A stretch of 38,057 bases of DNA from RUG563 sp964423675 (GTDB taxonomy: Bacteria > Bacillota > Clostridia > Christensenellales > Aristaeellaceae), in NCBI GenBank assembly GCA_964423675.1, contig CAYRFP010000015.1, positions 1 to 38,057 on the forward strand, read 5' to 3'. The notes under the pieces are model-generated. The model was given only the letters and a program-made list of their open reading frames with translations, made no database searches and was not told where the DNA came from. Within the stretch, counting starts at the first letter, position 1; every line of letters starts with the position of its first letter. The position numbers and the translations under genes were made by a program. Shown here piece after piece: positions 15,532 to 23,778 of the stretch.

Positions 15532-16350
15532 TTAACGATCAACCATTGTTTGCAAGCCACAGAAGATTTCGCTGCGGGTATACAGCCGAAGGTATTTTTC
15601 GCTTCGCCGCACTGTCAACGGCTGATGCAGCAATCCGATCCGCAGACCATCTGCATAAATGCAGGCTTGATTTGCATGCGCATCCTGCACCGATACCGTT
15701 ATCGGTTCATTCGCGCCAAGAATCGAAGCACGCGCGTCTCCAAAGTGAGGACAGATGGGGGTGAGAATCAGCGCATCCACAGCAGGATCCACCACCGGCC
15801 CTCCGGCGGAGAGACAATAGGAGGTAGACCCGGTGGGCGTAGATAGAATCAGCCCATCGCCTCGCCAGAGCGCGAATTGCCGTTGCTGGCGCTCGACTTC
15901 CAGCGTAACGGTCGCACCGAAGTTCTCTTTTGTGATCACCACGTCGTTGAGCGCGAGGATCTGCTGGCCTTTATAGGAGAAGGCCAGCAGGGAACGATTG
16001 GATAAGGCCAAAGAATGTAGCCAGTTTTCCTCTGGATTTTCCGCCAGGGCAGAAGCATCCAGCGCACAGAGATAGCCTAAGCGCCCCGCGTTAATGCCCA
16101 GAATAGGTTTATCCCAGGCGATAGCCGTTTGCGCAGCGCGCAGCACGGTTCCGTCTCCGCCGATAGCGACAATTAAATCGCATTCTGCGGGAGAAAGCGC
16201 CGGGCCGTGGGCTTTTCCGAACAGGGAGAGACTGCTTTCCGGTGAAAGGACGCAAACAGCGCCCAGCCGCTTTTCCAGAATATCAATGCATTGCCGGGCG
16301 GATTGCAGTTGGCTTTCTCTTGTGGCATTAGGGCAAACATAAAGCTTCAT
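15532..16350 (-). CDS. nadK: NAD kinase
   Basis: 272 residues. It phosphorylates NAD+ to NADP+ with ATP or polyphosphate. The hallmark motifs are present: GGDGT at 64-68 (catalytic D66), GINAGRLGYL, ALNDVVITKE, and TPTGSTSYCLSAGGP. The gene follows nfnB by 48 bases on the same strand and a terminator follows it. NADP+ synthesis is therefore linked to the enzyme that reduces it, a functional grouping that supports both calls. AGGAAA precedes ATG 16350. Confidence 0.95.
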   Translation of the reverse strand: MKLYVCPNATRESQLQSARQCIDILEKRLGAVCVLSPESSLSLFGKAHGPALSPAECDLIVAIGGDGTVLRAAQTAIAWDKPILGINAGRLGYLCALDASALAENPEENWLHSLALSNRSLLAFSYKGQQILALNDVVITKENFGATVTLEVERQQRQFALWRGDGLILSTPTGSTSYCLSAGGPVVDPAVDALILTPICPHFGDARASILGANEPITVSVQDAHANQACIYADGLRIGLLHQPLTVRRSEKYLRLYTRSEIFCGLQTMVDR

Positions 16351-16398
16351 AGCAATGATTTCCTCGTTTGAATGGCGCAGTGTTTTTGCTGACGTGGA

Positions 16399-17808
16399 TT
16401 ACTTCGCGCTCAGGTATTCGTCAATAGCCTTTGCCGCTGTCTTGCCAGCACCCATGGCCAAGATAACGGTGGCGGCGCCCGTCACAGCATCGCCACCGGC
16501 ATACACACCCTCGCGAGAAGTCAGACCGGTATCTTCTTCCACGATGATGCCGCCCCACTTCTGGGTTTCCAGGCCTTTGGTGGTGTTTTTGATGAGGGGA
16601 TTGGGGGAAGTGCCCAACGCCATGATAACGGTATCCGCATCCATGGTGTATTCGCTGCCCGGCACTTCCACGGGCCGACGGCGACCCTTTTCATCCGGTT
16701 CACCCAGTTCCATCCGGATGCATTCGATGGCCTTGACGCGGCCGTTCATGGGATCGCGAGGATCATCGGGGTTCTGATAGCCGATAATGCGCACGGGGTT
16801 GTTGAGAACCTTAAACTGGATGCCCTCTTCCATCGCATGCTCAACTTCTTCATGACGAGCGGGCAGTTCATCCATAGAACGACGATAAACGATGCTCACT
16901 TCCGCGCCCAGACGCAGAGCCGTGCGGGCCGCGTCCATGGCTACGTTGCCGCCGCCAACCACGACCACCTTGCCGCCCTTGGAAATGGGGGTTTCGGAAT
17001 CCTCGCGATACGCCTTCATCAGGTTGCTGCGGGTAAGGAATTCGTTGGCGGAATAAACGCCCTTCAGGCCTTCGCCATCAATACCCATAAACTTGGGCAG
17101 GCCGGCGCCGGAACCGATAAACACGGCTTCAAAGCCGTCTTCGAACAGTTCATCGATGGTCAGGGTCTTGCCGATGACCACATTGGTTTCCACATCCACG
17201 CCCAGCGCCTTCAGGGATTCCACTTCCTTGGCCACGATGGACTTGGGAAGACGGAATTCGGGAATGCCATAGACCAGCACGCCGCCGGCCGTATGCAACG
17301 CTTCGTAAACCGTGACCTGATAGCCCTTCTTGGCCAGGTCGCCCGCGCAGGTCAGGCCGGAGGGGCCGGAACCAACCACCGCTACGCGATGGCCATTGGA
17401 AGCGGGCTTTTCGGGCAGCGCCTTGGCATTTTCATTATGCCAGTCCGCCACGAACCGTTCCAGGCGGCCAATGCCCACGGGCTCAAACTTGATGCCCAGG
17501 GTGCACTTGCTTTCGCACTGGGATTCCTGGGGGCAAACGCGGCCGCACACGGCGGGCAGAGAAGAGGACTTGGAAATAACCTGATATGCACCCTCGAAAT
17601 CGCCCTGCTTCACATAATCAATGAAGCTGGGGATATCAATATTCACGGGGCAGCCCGCAATGCAGGGCTTATTTTTGCAGTTCAGGCAGCGCTTAGCCTC
17701 ATCCACGGCGATCTCGGCGGTATAGCCAAGGGCAACCTCGCTAAAATTATGCGCCCGAACCTGGGGATCCTGGGTGGGCATTTCATGTTTCTTCGGATTG
17801 ATAGCCAT
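16399..17808 (-). CDS. nfnB: NfnB/GltA-type subunit of NADH-dependent ferredoxin:NADP+ oxidoreductase
   Basis: 469 residues, homologous to the glutamate synthase small subunit. Cysteines C41, C44, C49, C53 (CLNCKNKPCIAGCP) and C88, C92, C98, C102 (CGRVCPQESQCESKC) form the N-terminal Fe-S region. Two Rossmann folds follow: GSGPSGLTCAGDL (FAD) and GGGNVAMDAARTALRLG (NADPH), with a C-terminal GGDAVTGAATVILAMGAG. Paired directly with NfnA (12 bases away), this is the NfnB electron-bifurcating subunit rather than a glutamate synthase, whose large subunit is absent. The complex reduces NADP+ using reduced ferredoxin and NADH. AAGGAGG precedes the ATG. Confidence 0.92.
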   Translation of the reverse strand: MAINPKKHEMPTQDPQVRAHNFSEVALGYTAEIAVDEAKRCLNCKNKPCIAGCPVNIDIPSFIDYVKQGDFEGAYQVISKSSSLPAVCGRVCPQESQCESKCTLGIKFEPVGIGRLERFVADWHNENAKALPEKPASNGHRVAVVGSGPSGLTCAGDLAKKGYQVTVYEALHTAGGVLVYGIPEFRLPKSIVAKEVESLKALGVDVETNVVIGKTLTIDELFEDGFEAVFIGSGAGLPKFMGIDGEGLKGVYSANEFLTRSNLMKAYREDSETPISKGGKVVVVGGGNVAMDAARTALRLGAEVSIVYRRSMDELPARHEEVEHAMEEGIQFKVLNNPVRIIGYQNPDDPRDPMNGRVKAIECIRMELGEPDEKGRRRPVEVPGSEYTMDADTVIMALGTSPNPLIKNTTKGLETQKWGGIIVEEDTGLTSREGVYAGGDAVTGAATVILAMGAGKTAAKAIDEYLSAK

Positions 17809-17820
17809 GGTGATTCCTCC

Positions 17821-18669
17821 TTACATCTGCTTGAAAAGGTTGCAGGTCTTCTCCCGGGCCTGGTGTTCAAAATCGGCATACATCCGGCTGCGGGACATAG
17901 CTTCATCAAAGTCCACTTCGTAGCCGTTGAAATCAGGGCCGTCCACGCAGGCAAACTTGGTCACGCGCTTGCCATCCTGATGCAGCGTCAGACGGCAGCC
18001 ACCGCACATACCGGTGCCATCGATCATGATGGGGTTCATGGACACGGTGACTGGCACACCGAAGGGCTTAGCAGTGGCCACTACGAACTTCATCATAATG
18101 AGGGGACCGATGGTGATGATCATGTCATAGGTTTCGCCACCTTCCAGCAGCTCCTTGAGCGGGACGGTGACATTGCCGTGGCGGCCGTAGGAGCCATCAT
18201 CGGTCATGAGAATCATTTTATCGGAGCAGGCATTGAAATCGTCTTCCAGGATTACAATATCCTTGCTGCGGAAGCCGATGATGCTGGTCACATCCGCGCC
18301 CAGCCGATGGAATTCTTCAGCGATAGGCAGAGCGATGGCGCAGCCCACGCCGCCGCCGATGATGCAGACCTTTTTGATGCCCTCGGTATGGGTGGCCACG
18401 CCCAGGGGACCCACAAAGTCCTGAATATATTCGCCCTGGTTTTTATGGTTGAGCAGTTCGGTGGTGGCGCCGACGATCTGGAAAATGATCTTAACGGTGC
18501 CCTCTTCCGGATTGCAGCCAGCAACCGTCAGCGGAATGCGTTCGCCCTCTTCGTCCACGCGCAGGATGATGAACTGGCCGGGCTTGGCTTTTTTCGCAAC
18601 CAGCGGCGCTTCAATCTCCATCTGCGTGACCGTGGGGTTCAGCGCGATTTTCCGAACGATTTTGTACAT
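17821..18669 (-). CDS. nfnA: NfnA subunit of NADH-dependent ferredoxin:NADP+ oxidoreductase
   Basis: 282 residues from ATG 18669 (AAAGGAGG upstream; the ATG at 18699 has none). An FAD domain (PGQFIILRVDEEGERIPLTVA) and an NAD-binding domain (VCIIGGGVGCAIALPIAEEF) are followed by a C-terminal [2Fe-2S] site: C222, C225 (TGMCGGC) and C241 (CVDGPDF), with D217 close by. This three-Cys-plus-Asp arrangement is like that described for Thermotoga NfnA. It belongs to the dihydroorotate dehydrogenase electron-transfer family. It is first in the nfnA-nfnB-nadK operon. Confidence 0.92.
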   Translation of the reverse strand: MYKIVRKIALNPTVTQMEIEAPLVAKKAKPGQFIILRVDEEGERIPLTVAGCNPEEGTVKIIFQIVGATTELLNHKNQGEYIQDFVGPLGVATHTEGIKKVCIIGGGVGCAIALPIAEEFHRLGADVTSIIGFRSKDIVILEDDFNACSDKMILMTDDGSYGRHGNVTVPLKELLEGGETYDMIITIGPLIMMKFVVATAKPFGVPVTVSMNPIMIDGTGMCGGCRLTLHQDGKRVTKFACVDGPDFNGYEVDFDEAMSRSRMYADFEHQAREKTCNLFKQM

Positions 18670-18733
18670 GATAGAAAACCTCCTTTTTGTGTGTTCCATG
18701 TATGCTTATTTCCAAAGATGAGCATAAGGAAAC

Positions 18734-18759
18734 TGCTTGTTCTATGAAAAAAACAAGCA
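18734..18759. promoter_or_regulatory. Inverted repeat upstream of nfnA, candidate operator
   Basis: TGCTTGTT, ten bases, AACAAGCA, about 65 bases upstream of the nfnA start, in the AT-rich stretch 18700-18860. The TTGTT...AACAA core resembles Rex half-sites, but the spacing is longer than the usual eight. Followed by no T-run in the nfn direction, it is not an obvious terminator. A redox-sensor operator is a guess. Confidence 0.3.
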
Positions 18760-18863
18760 ATGCTTTCTCTTCTATTTTATCATTGGTGGCCAGGAAGAAA
18801 AATATCAAATAATATATAACAACATTGCTTTTTTGATATATCAATTTGGCCATACATGATAAC

Positions 18864-18892
18864 AGCGACTGCCGGAAGAACCGGCAGCCGCT
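18864..18892 (-). terminator. Hairpin after the Zn alcohol dehydrogenase gene
   Basis: A 12-bp stem with one mismatch (AGCGACTGCCGG with CCGGCAGCCGCT, loop AAGAA), 27 bases past the stop of the gene. The T-stretch after it is weak. Confidence 0.55.
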
Positions 18893-18918
18893 TGCAAAGG
18901 AAATCAAATGATTTCGGA

Positions 18919-19977
18919 TTACTTGACCAGAACCAGGGGCTTAATCAGATCGGCCGGCTTATCCTTCATCAGCATCAGAGCAGGCTCCACGTTTTCCAAG
19001 CCCTCGAATCGGTGAGTAATCAGCTTTTCAGGATGGATGCGATTGGTGACAACCAGCCGCGCCAGTTTTTCGGAGCGAAGCCGTCCGCCCGGCATCAGGC
19101 CGCCCACAATGCGCTTGTGGCTCATGCCGCAGCCCCATTCCACCCGGGGGATCTTCACGTTTTCGCCTTCACCCAGATAGTTCACATTGCTGATGATTCC
19201 GCCGGGCTTGACGATCCGCAACGCTTGAGCAAAGGTATCGTTATCGCCGCCAGCAACGATCACCTTGTCCACACCCTTGCCGTGCGTCTTATCCAGGATC
19301 TGCTCAACGATGTCGCCGTCCTTGTAGTTGATCACCTCGGTGGCGCCGAATTCCCGGGCCCGCCTGGAGCAGTTTTTCCGGGAGCCAACCGCCAGAATTT
19401 CCGCAGCGCCCCGGATAGCTGCGCCGGCCACGGACATCAGACCCACCGGGCCGATGCCGATAACCGCCACGTTATCGCCAAACTGGATTTCAGCCAGTTC
19501 TGCGCCATGGAAGCCGGTGGGCACCATGTCGCTGATCATGCAGGCAGCGCCCAGATCCATGCCTTCGGGCAGCAGAGCCAGGTTGCCATCGGCGTCATTC
19601 ACGTGGAAGTATTCGCCGAAAACGCCATCCTTGAAGTTGGAGAATTTCCAACCGGCCAGCATGCCGCCAGAATGCATCGGGAAGCCGCCCTGAGCCTCCA
19701 GGGAGTTCCAGTCGGGGGTAATCGCGGATACGAGCACCTTGTCGCCGGGCTTGAAATCCTTGACCTGAGAACCGACCTCAACCACCTCGCCCACGCATTC
19801 GTGGCCCAGGATCATATTATGGCGGTCGCCGATAGCGCCAGCCCACACGGTGTGGATATCAGAAGTGCAGGGGGCAAGAGCCAAGGGCTTGCAAATTGCG
19901 TCCATGGGGCCGCACTGGGGAATGTCTTTTTCAATCCAGCCAGTCTGGCCGATTTTGAGCATTGCGAAACCTTTCAA
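18919..19977 (-). CDS. NADP-dependent secondary alcohol dehydrogenase (Zn, TbADH/CbADH-like)
   Basis: 352 residues, close to the Thermoanaerobacter/Clostridium beijerinckii isopropanol dehydrogenases in length and sequence (MKGFAMLKIG, APCTSDIHTVW, GHECVGEVVEVGSQVKDFKPGD, MLAGWKFSNFKDGVFGEYFH). The catalytic zinc ligands C37, H59, E60 and D150 fall at the same positions as in TbADH. G198, S199 and R200 (AVGSRK) are the NADP-phosphate determinants. It interconverts ketones or aldehydes and alcohols with NADPH. The start is TTG 19977 with AAAGGAGG eight bases upstream. It lies 44 bases after the Fe-alcohol dehydrogenase and is probably cotranscribed. Confidence 0.94.
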   Translation of the reverse strand: MKGFAMLKIGQTGWIEKDIPQCGPMDAICKPLALAPCTSDIHTVWAGAIGDRHNMILGHECVGEVVEVGSQVKDFKPGDKVLVSAITPDWNSLEAQGGFPMHSGGMLAGWKFSNFKDGVFGEYFHVNDADGNLALLPEGMDLGAACMISDMVPTGFHGAELAEIQFGDNVAVIGIGPVGLMSVAGAAIRGAAEILAVGSRKNCSRRAREFGATEVINYKDGDIVEQILDKTHGKGVDKVIVAGGDNDTFAQALRIVKPGGIISNVNYLGEGENVKIPRVEWGCGMSHKRIVGGLMPGGRLRSEKLARLVVTNRIHPEKLITHRFEGLENVEPALMLMKDKPADLIKPLVLVK

Positions 19978-20021
19978 CGTGATGTCCTCCTTTTGTTGTT
20001 AAAACTTAATTTCCAAGGAAA

Positions 20022-21239
20022 TTAGAAATCTACCTCAGTGTCATAGTAGCAGCACTTGAGCAGCTTTTCCATTTCCTCCTGGCTGGGCTGCCGGGGGTTG
20101 GAACCGGTGCAGGCATCGCCGATGGCATTCTCGGCAATTTCGGGCAGACGAGCCAGGAACACTTCTTCAGGCACGAAGCCGTTTTCGGTGGGATAGCTGT
20201 CCGCGCCGTAGTTCTTGATGCAGTGGGGGATGTTCAGGTCGTCGTTCATCTTGCGCAGATAAGCGATCAGCAGAGCGACCTTTTCATCATCGTTGCTGCC
20301 GCCCAGACCCATGTAATCCGCGATCACGCCATAGCGCTTCTTAGCGGTTTCGTCCTTGGCGTTGAAAGCGATAACCTTGGGCAGATACATGGCGTTGGCC
20401 GCGCCGTGAATGATATGAGCGCCGTAATCGGCAAAGGCAGCGCCGGTCTTATGCGCCATGGAGTGCACGATGCCCAGCAGCGCGTTGGAGAACGCCATGC
20501 CGGCCAGGCACTGGGCGTTATGCATGCTGTCGCGCTTGGTCATGTCGCCATTGTAGGAATCAACCAGATCGTTCTGGATCATCTTAATCGCGAAGATCGC
20601 CAGCGGGTCGGTATAATCGCAGTTGGCGGTGGATACATAGGCTTCCACGGCGTGGGTCATGGCATCCATACCGGTGTGGGCAACCAGCTTCTTGGGCATG
20701 GTTTCAGCCAGGTCAGGATCCACGATGGCCACATCGGGGGTGATTTCAAAGTCGGCGATAGGATACTTGATGCCCTTATGATAGTCGGTGATGATGGAGA
20801 AAGCAGTCACTTCGGTAGCCGTGCCGGAAGTGGAGGAGATAGCGCAGAAATGAGCCTTGCGGCGCAGCTTGGGCAGGCCGAACACCTTGCACATATCTTC
20901 GAAGGTCACTTCGGGATATTCATACTTGATCCACATGGCTTTGGCCGCATCGATGGGGGAGCCGCCGCCCATGGCGATGATCCAGTCGGGCTGGAACTTA
21001 AGCATGGCGTCCGCGCCCTTCATCACGGTTTCTACGGAGGGATCGGGCTCGATGCCTTCGAACAGTTCTACTTCCATGCCGGCTTCCTTCAAATATTCAA
21101 TCGCGCGATCCAGGAAACCAAACTTCTTCATGGAGCCGCCGCCCACGCAGATCATTGCCCGCTTACCTTCGAAAGTCTTCAGCGCTTCCAGCGCACCCTT
21201 GCCATGATACAGATCCCGGGGAAGAGTAAATCTTGCCAT
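20022..21239 (-). CDS. Iron-containing alcohol dehydrogenase
   Basis: 405 residues of the group III Fe-ADH family, resembling the C-terminal ADH domain of AdhE and butanol dehydrogenases. The cofactor loop is GGGSPIDAAK (91-100). Probable iron ligands are D192, H196 (MDAMTHAVEAY), H259 (GIVHSMAHKTG) and H278 (IIHGAANA). SSTSGTATEVTAFSII and VDPDL are further family marks. It probably reduces short-chain aldehydes such as acetaldehyde or butyraldehyde; NADH or NADPH preference is not certain. It is the first gene of an operon with the Zn alcohol dehydrogenase and diverges from a LysR gene. Strong GGAGG precedes the ATG. Confidence 0.92.
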   Translation of the reverse strand: MARFTLPRDLYHGKGALEALKTFEGKRAMICVGGGSMKKFGFLDRAIEYLKEAGMEVELFEGIEPDPSVETVMKGADAMLKFQPDWIIAMGGGSPIDAAKAMWIKYEYPEVTFEDMCKVFGLPKLRRKAHFCAISSTSGTATEVTAFSIITDYHKGIKYPIADFEITPDVAIVDPDLAETMPKKLVAHTGMDAMTHAVEAYVSTANCDYTDPLAIFAIKMIQNDLVDSYNGDMTKRDSMHNAQCLAGMAFSNALLGIVHSMAHKTGAAFADYGAHIIHGAANAMYLPKVIAFNAKDETAKKRYGVIADYMGLGGSNDDEKVALLIAYLRKMNDDLNIPHCIKNYGADSYPTENGFVPEEVFLARLPEIAENAIGDACTGSNPRQPSQEEMEKLLKCCYYDTEVDF

Positions 21240-21340
21240 ATTCGATTACCTCCATTGTTTGTTGTAAGATGAAAGCATTTTGCTGCTTTTTTGCGTCTTA
21301 TCCGCAGGGATGTAGCATACGCGATCCTCCGGACAATATC

Positions 21341-21368
21341 AGTATATCCAGTTGGCTGCGCATTGAAA
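21341..21368 (-). promoter_or_regulatory. Promoter of the two alcohol dehydrogenase genes
   Basis: Minus strand: -35 TTTCAA (21368-21363), 16-base spacer, -10 TATACT (21346-21341), about 100 bases upstream of ATG 21239. The untranslated leader shows no recognised element. Confidence 0.5.
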
Positions 21369-21566
21369 AGAGTAATTTTCGCATATCGGCAATGTATTTA
21401 TAGATATAGGTGCCACCGAATGAAAAACAAAGAGAAAAGCAACGGCTGTTTTTGCAGCGGCCACCAGCCCGTTCCTTGCTTGCCAGCATGGAAAAACAAA
21501 GGAACGTTCGGTACGCAAGTTTTTGGTTCGTTTGTGCAGATATTTTGTTTGTGCATATATAAGGAC

Positions 21567-21576
21567 NNNNNNNNNN
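21567..21576. other. Assembly gap (ten Ns)
   Basis: A run of exactly ten Ns, a placeholder for a scaffold join of unknown true size. The flanking intergenic stretch 21240-21656 contains two opposing promoters and no gene. An inverted repeat CGTTCCTT...AAGGAACG lies at about 21470-21507. Confidence 0.95.
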
Positions 21577-21587
21577 GAAATAAAGCG

Positions 21588-21616
21588 TTGCTTCCAAACA
21601 GCAAATGTGCTATAAT
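21588..21616 (+). promoter_or_regulatory. Promoter of the LysR regulator
   Basis: -35 TTGCTT (21588-21593), 17-base spacer, perfect -10 TATAAT (21611-21616), about 40 bases before the ATG. Confidence 0.78.
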
Positions 21617-21656
21617 AATCTGTGCTTGCACTGGATAAAACGAAGGAGCGCTCCGT

Positions 21657-22577
21657 ATGAATGTCTTGCACTTGAAATACGCGGTTGAAGTGGCCAAAAC
21701 GGGTTCTATTAACAAGGCTGCCGAAGCCCTTTACATGAACCAGCCGAATCTGAGCAAAGCCATCAAGGAATTGGAAGGTTCCCTGGGCATTACAATCTTT
21801 TACCGTACCGCCAAAGGCATGCATGTGACGCCAGAGGGCGAGGAATTCCTTGGCTATGCCCGGAAAATTTTGCAGCAAATCGATGAAATGGAGACGCTGT
21901 ATAAGGATGGCACGGCAGCACAGCAGCGCTTTTCTATTTCTGTGCCTCGGGCCAGTTATATTGCGCATGCCTTTGCGCAGTTTTCTAAGAGGCTGACCGG
22001 AAAAAGGACAGAGATTTTCTACAAGGAAACCAATGCCATGCGGGCGATCCAGAATATCCTCAATGCTGATTATCGTCTGGGCATTCTGCGATACGCCGAG
22101 ACGTTTGACAAGTATTTCAAATCCCTGTTAGAAGAAAAGGGAATGGCTGCGGAACTGGTGGCAGAGTTTCAGCATGTGCTGGTGATGAGTCAGGAGCATC
22201 CGCTGGCCAGACAGGAAAAGATCAATCAGGCGGAACTGCGTCCCTTTATCGAGATTGCACATGCAGATCCCTATGTGCCGTCCCTGCCGCTGGCGGCCGT
22301 GAAAAAGGAGGAGCTGCCAAGCGACATGGAACGGCGAATTTACGTGTTTGAGCGGGCCAGTCAGTTCGAATTACTTAGCGAGAATCCGGAAACATTTATG
22401 TGGGTTTCGCCGATCCCACAGGAACTGCTGGAAAGGTATCATCTGGTGCAGCGGCCCTGCCAGGACAATCGGCGGGTGTATCGCGATGTACTGATTCGCA
22501 AAAAGGATTATCGGTTGACAGAACTGGATCAGGTCTTCATTACGGAATTGTGCAAGGCAAAACGGGAGATTCTGTGA
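21657..22577 (+). CDS. LysR family transcriptional regulator
   Basis: 306 residues. The N-terminal winged helix is typical (YAVEVAKTGSINKAAEALYMNQPNLSKAIKELEGSLGITIFYRTAKGMHVTPEGEEFL) and a substrate-binding domain follows. AAGGAG lies ahead of ATG 21657. It diverges from the alcohol dehydrogenase operon and precedes the flavin locus, so either could be its target. LysR proteins usually control the divergent gene and their own. The effector is unknown. Confidence 0.9.
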   Translation: MNVLHLKYAVEVAKTGSINKAAEALYMNQPNLSKAIKELEGSLGITIFYRTAKGMHVTPEGEEFLGYARKILQQIDEMETLYKDGTAAQQRFSISVPRASYIAHAFAQFSKRLTGKRTEIFYKETNAMRAIQNILNADYRLGILRYAETFDKYFKSLLEEKGMAAELVAEFQHVLVMSQEHPLARQEKINQAELRPFIEIAHADPYVPSLPLAAVKKEELPSDMERRIYVFERASQFELLSENPETFMWVSPIPQELLERYHLVQRPCQDNRRVYRDVLIRKKDYRLTELDQVFITELCKAKREIL

Positions 22578-22647
22578 AGTTTTCCTATATAAAAAAGAAT
22601 AATATAGTTATGTATTATTAGCATATGTGTCAAGAGGTGAAAGATGC

Positions 22648-22653
22648 TATAAT
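22648..22653 (+). promoter_or_regulatory. -10 element ahead of the flavin-redox locus
   Basis: A perfect TATAAT 109 bases before ATG 22762. The -35 region at 17 bases (ATGTGT) is poor, so activation by a regulator is possible. The leader of about 100 bases has no recognised riboswitch; it does not resemble the FMN element. Confidence 0.45.
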
Positions 22654-22761
22654 AACAAGTCGTATGGCCATGGCCGCAGGTTCGGGCTATTTGCAGGCCG
22701 CAGAAAAGAGGCCTTCCGGGGTCTTGCCATGCACAAATCAACAGAAAGAGGGAACTTCATC

Positions 22762-23757
22762 ATGAAAAAGTACGTTGCTCTCCTCCTGGCTGTCTGCATG
22801 CTGTTTGGCATGAGCGCCATCGCCGAATCCACCACTGAATATAAGCTGGGCATGGGCGTTTCCGTTTCTACCGCTTCCACCGCTGAGGGCCATGCTCAGA
22901 TTGACGCTACCGTGGCCACCGTGGTTGTGGATGCCGAGGGCAAGATCGTTGCCTGCCGCCTGGACTGCGCCCAGAACAAGATGGACGTGGAAGACGGCGA
23001 AGTAGACACCGAAGCCACCTTCGAAACCAAGCGCGAACTGAAGGAACGCTATAACATGGTCGCTTTCAGCGATGCTACCTACGAATGGTATCAGCAGGCG
23101 GAAGCTTTCGAAGCCTATGTAGTGGGCAAGACTGCCGACGAAGTGAAGGGCATGGAAACCCGCGTGAACGATCATGGCTACACCGTGACCGCTGACGATA
23201 CGCTGTATGCCACTTGCTCCATCGACATCACCGCTTTCGTGGATGCCGTTGTGAAGGCCTGCAACGATGAAAAGGGCCAGAACTTCACTGCTGGCGCTTT
23301 CACGCTGGGCTTAGCCGCTATTTCCGATGCTTCTGAATCCACCTCCGTCACCGAAGAAGAAGACGCTGTGGTGAAGATGTACACCGAATTCGGTGCTGTT
23401 GTAGTAGGCGAAGATGGCAAGATCATTGCCGCTGTGACCGACATGATTCAGCCTCAGATCAAGATGGATGAAGACGGCGAAGTGACCGAAATCATCTACA
23501 AGGCTACCAAGCGCGAACTGGGTCCCGAATACGGCATGGTTGCTTATGGCAACGCCATTGCTGAGTGGGATGCGCAGGCGCAGGCTTTTGCTAACTACAC
23601 CGTGGGCAAGACCGCTGAAGAAGTCTCTTCCATCGAAACCCAGGTGAACGATCACGGCTATTCCGTGCCCGTGGACGAAGTGCTGCTGGCTTCCTGCACC
23701 ATGCAGGTGACCGGCATGATTAACGTGCTGGCGCTGGCTGTAAATTACGCCCGCTAA
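22762..23757 (+). CDS. Secreted protein of two tandem repeats, flavin/Rnf-associated, function unknown
   Basis: 331 residues with a signal peptide (MKKYVALLLAVCMLFGMSAIAES), so extracytosolic. Two related halves follow, at about 40-180 and 195-330. Each has a VVVDAEGKI-like strand, an acidic turn (MDVEDGEV / MDEDGEV), TKREL..YGMVA, a W..QA.AF..Y.VGKTA.EV segment, a VNDHGY motif and a C-terminal CS/CT strand. The layout recalls FMN-binding and PplA-like extracellular proteins, but no [ST]GAT flavinylation motif is present, so covalent FMN is not supported. It lies 21 bases before apbE. Codon choice is unusually uniform (GCC, AAG, CTG, GAA), suggesting high expression. ATG 22762 follows AGAAAGAGGG; upstream in-frame codons lack a signal peptide. 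Confidence 0.75.
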   Translation: MKKYVALLLAVCMLFGMSAIAESTTEYKLGMGVSVSTASTAEGHAQIDATVATVVVDAEGKIVACRLDCAQNKMDVEDGEVDTEATFETKRELKERYNMVAFSDATYEWYQQAEAFEAYVVGKTADEVKGMETRVNDHGYTVTADDTLYATCSIDITAFVDAVVKACNDEKGQNFTAGAFTLGLAAISDASESTSVTEEEDAVVKMYTEFGAVVVGEDGKIIAAVTDMIQPQIKMDEDGEVTEIIYKATKRELGPEYGMVAYGNAIAEWDAQAQAFANYTVGKTAEEVSSIETQVNDHGYSVPVDEVLLASCTMQVTGMINVLALAVNYAR

Positions 23758-23778
23758 TTAGGCCCATTTAAACAGGTT

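Noticed and set aside
16837..18747. A 636-codon open frame on the plus strand
   Set aside because: It lies exactly antisense to nfnB and nfnA, both with clear motifs and ribosome sites; it is rich in His, Gln and Ala as expected from the complement of GC-ending codons.
18856..21272. Plus-strand frames of 349-389 codons opposite the alcohol dehydrogenases
   Set aside because: Antisense shadows; the minus-strand enzymes have all catalytic residues.
21339..21968. Frames running across the N stretch
   Set aside because: They depend on unknown bases and oppose the LysR gene; not real.
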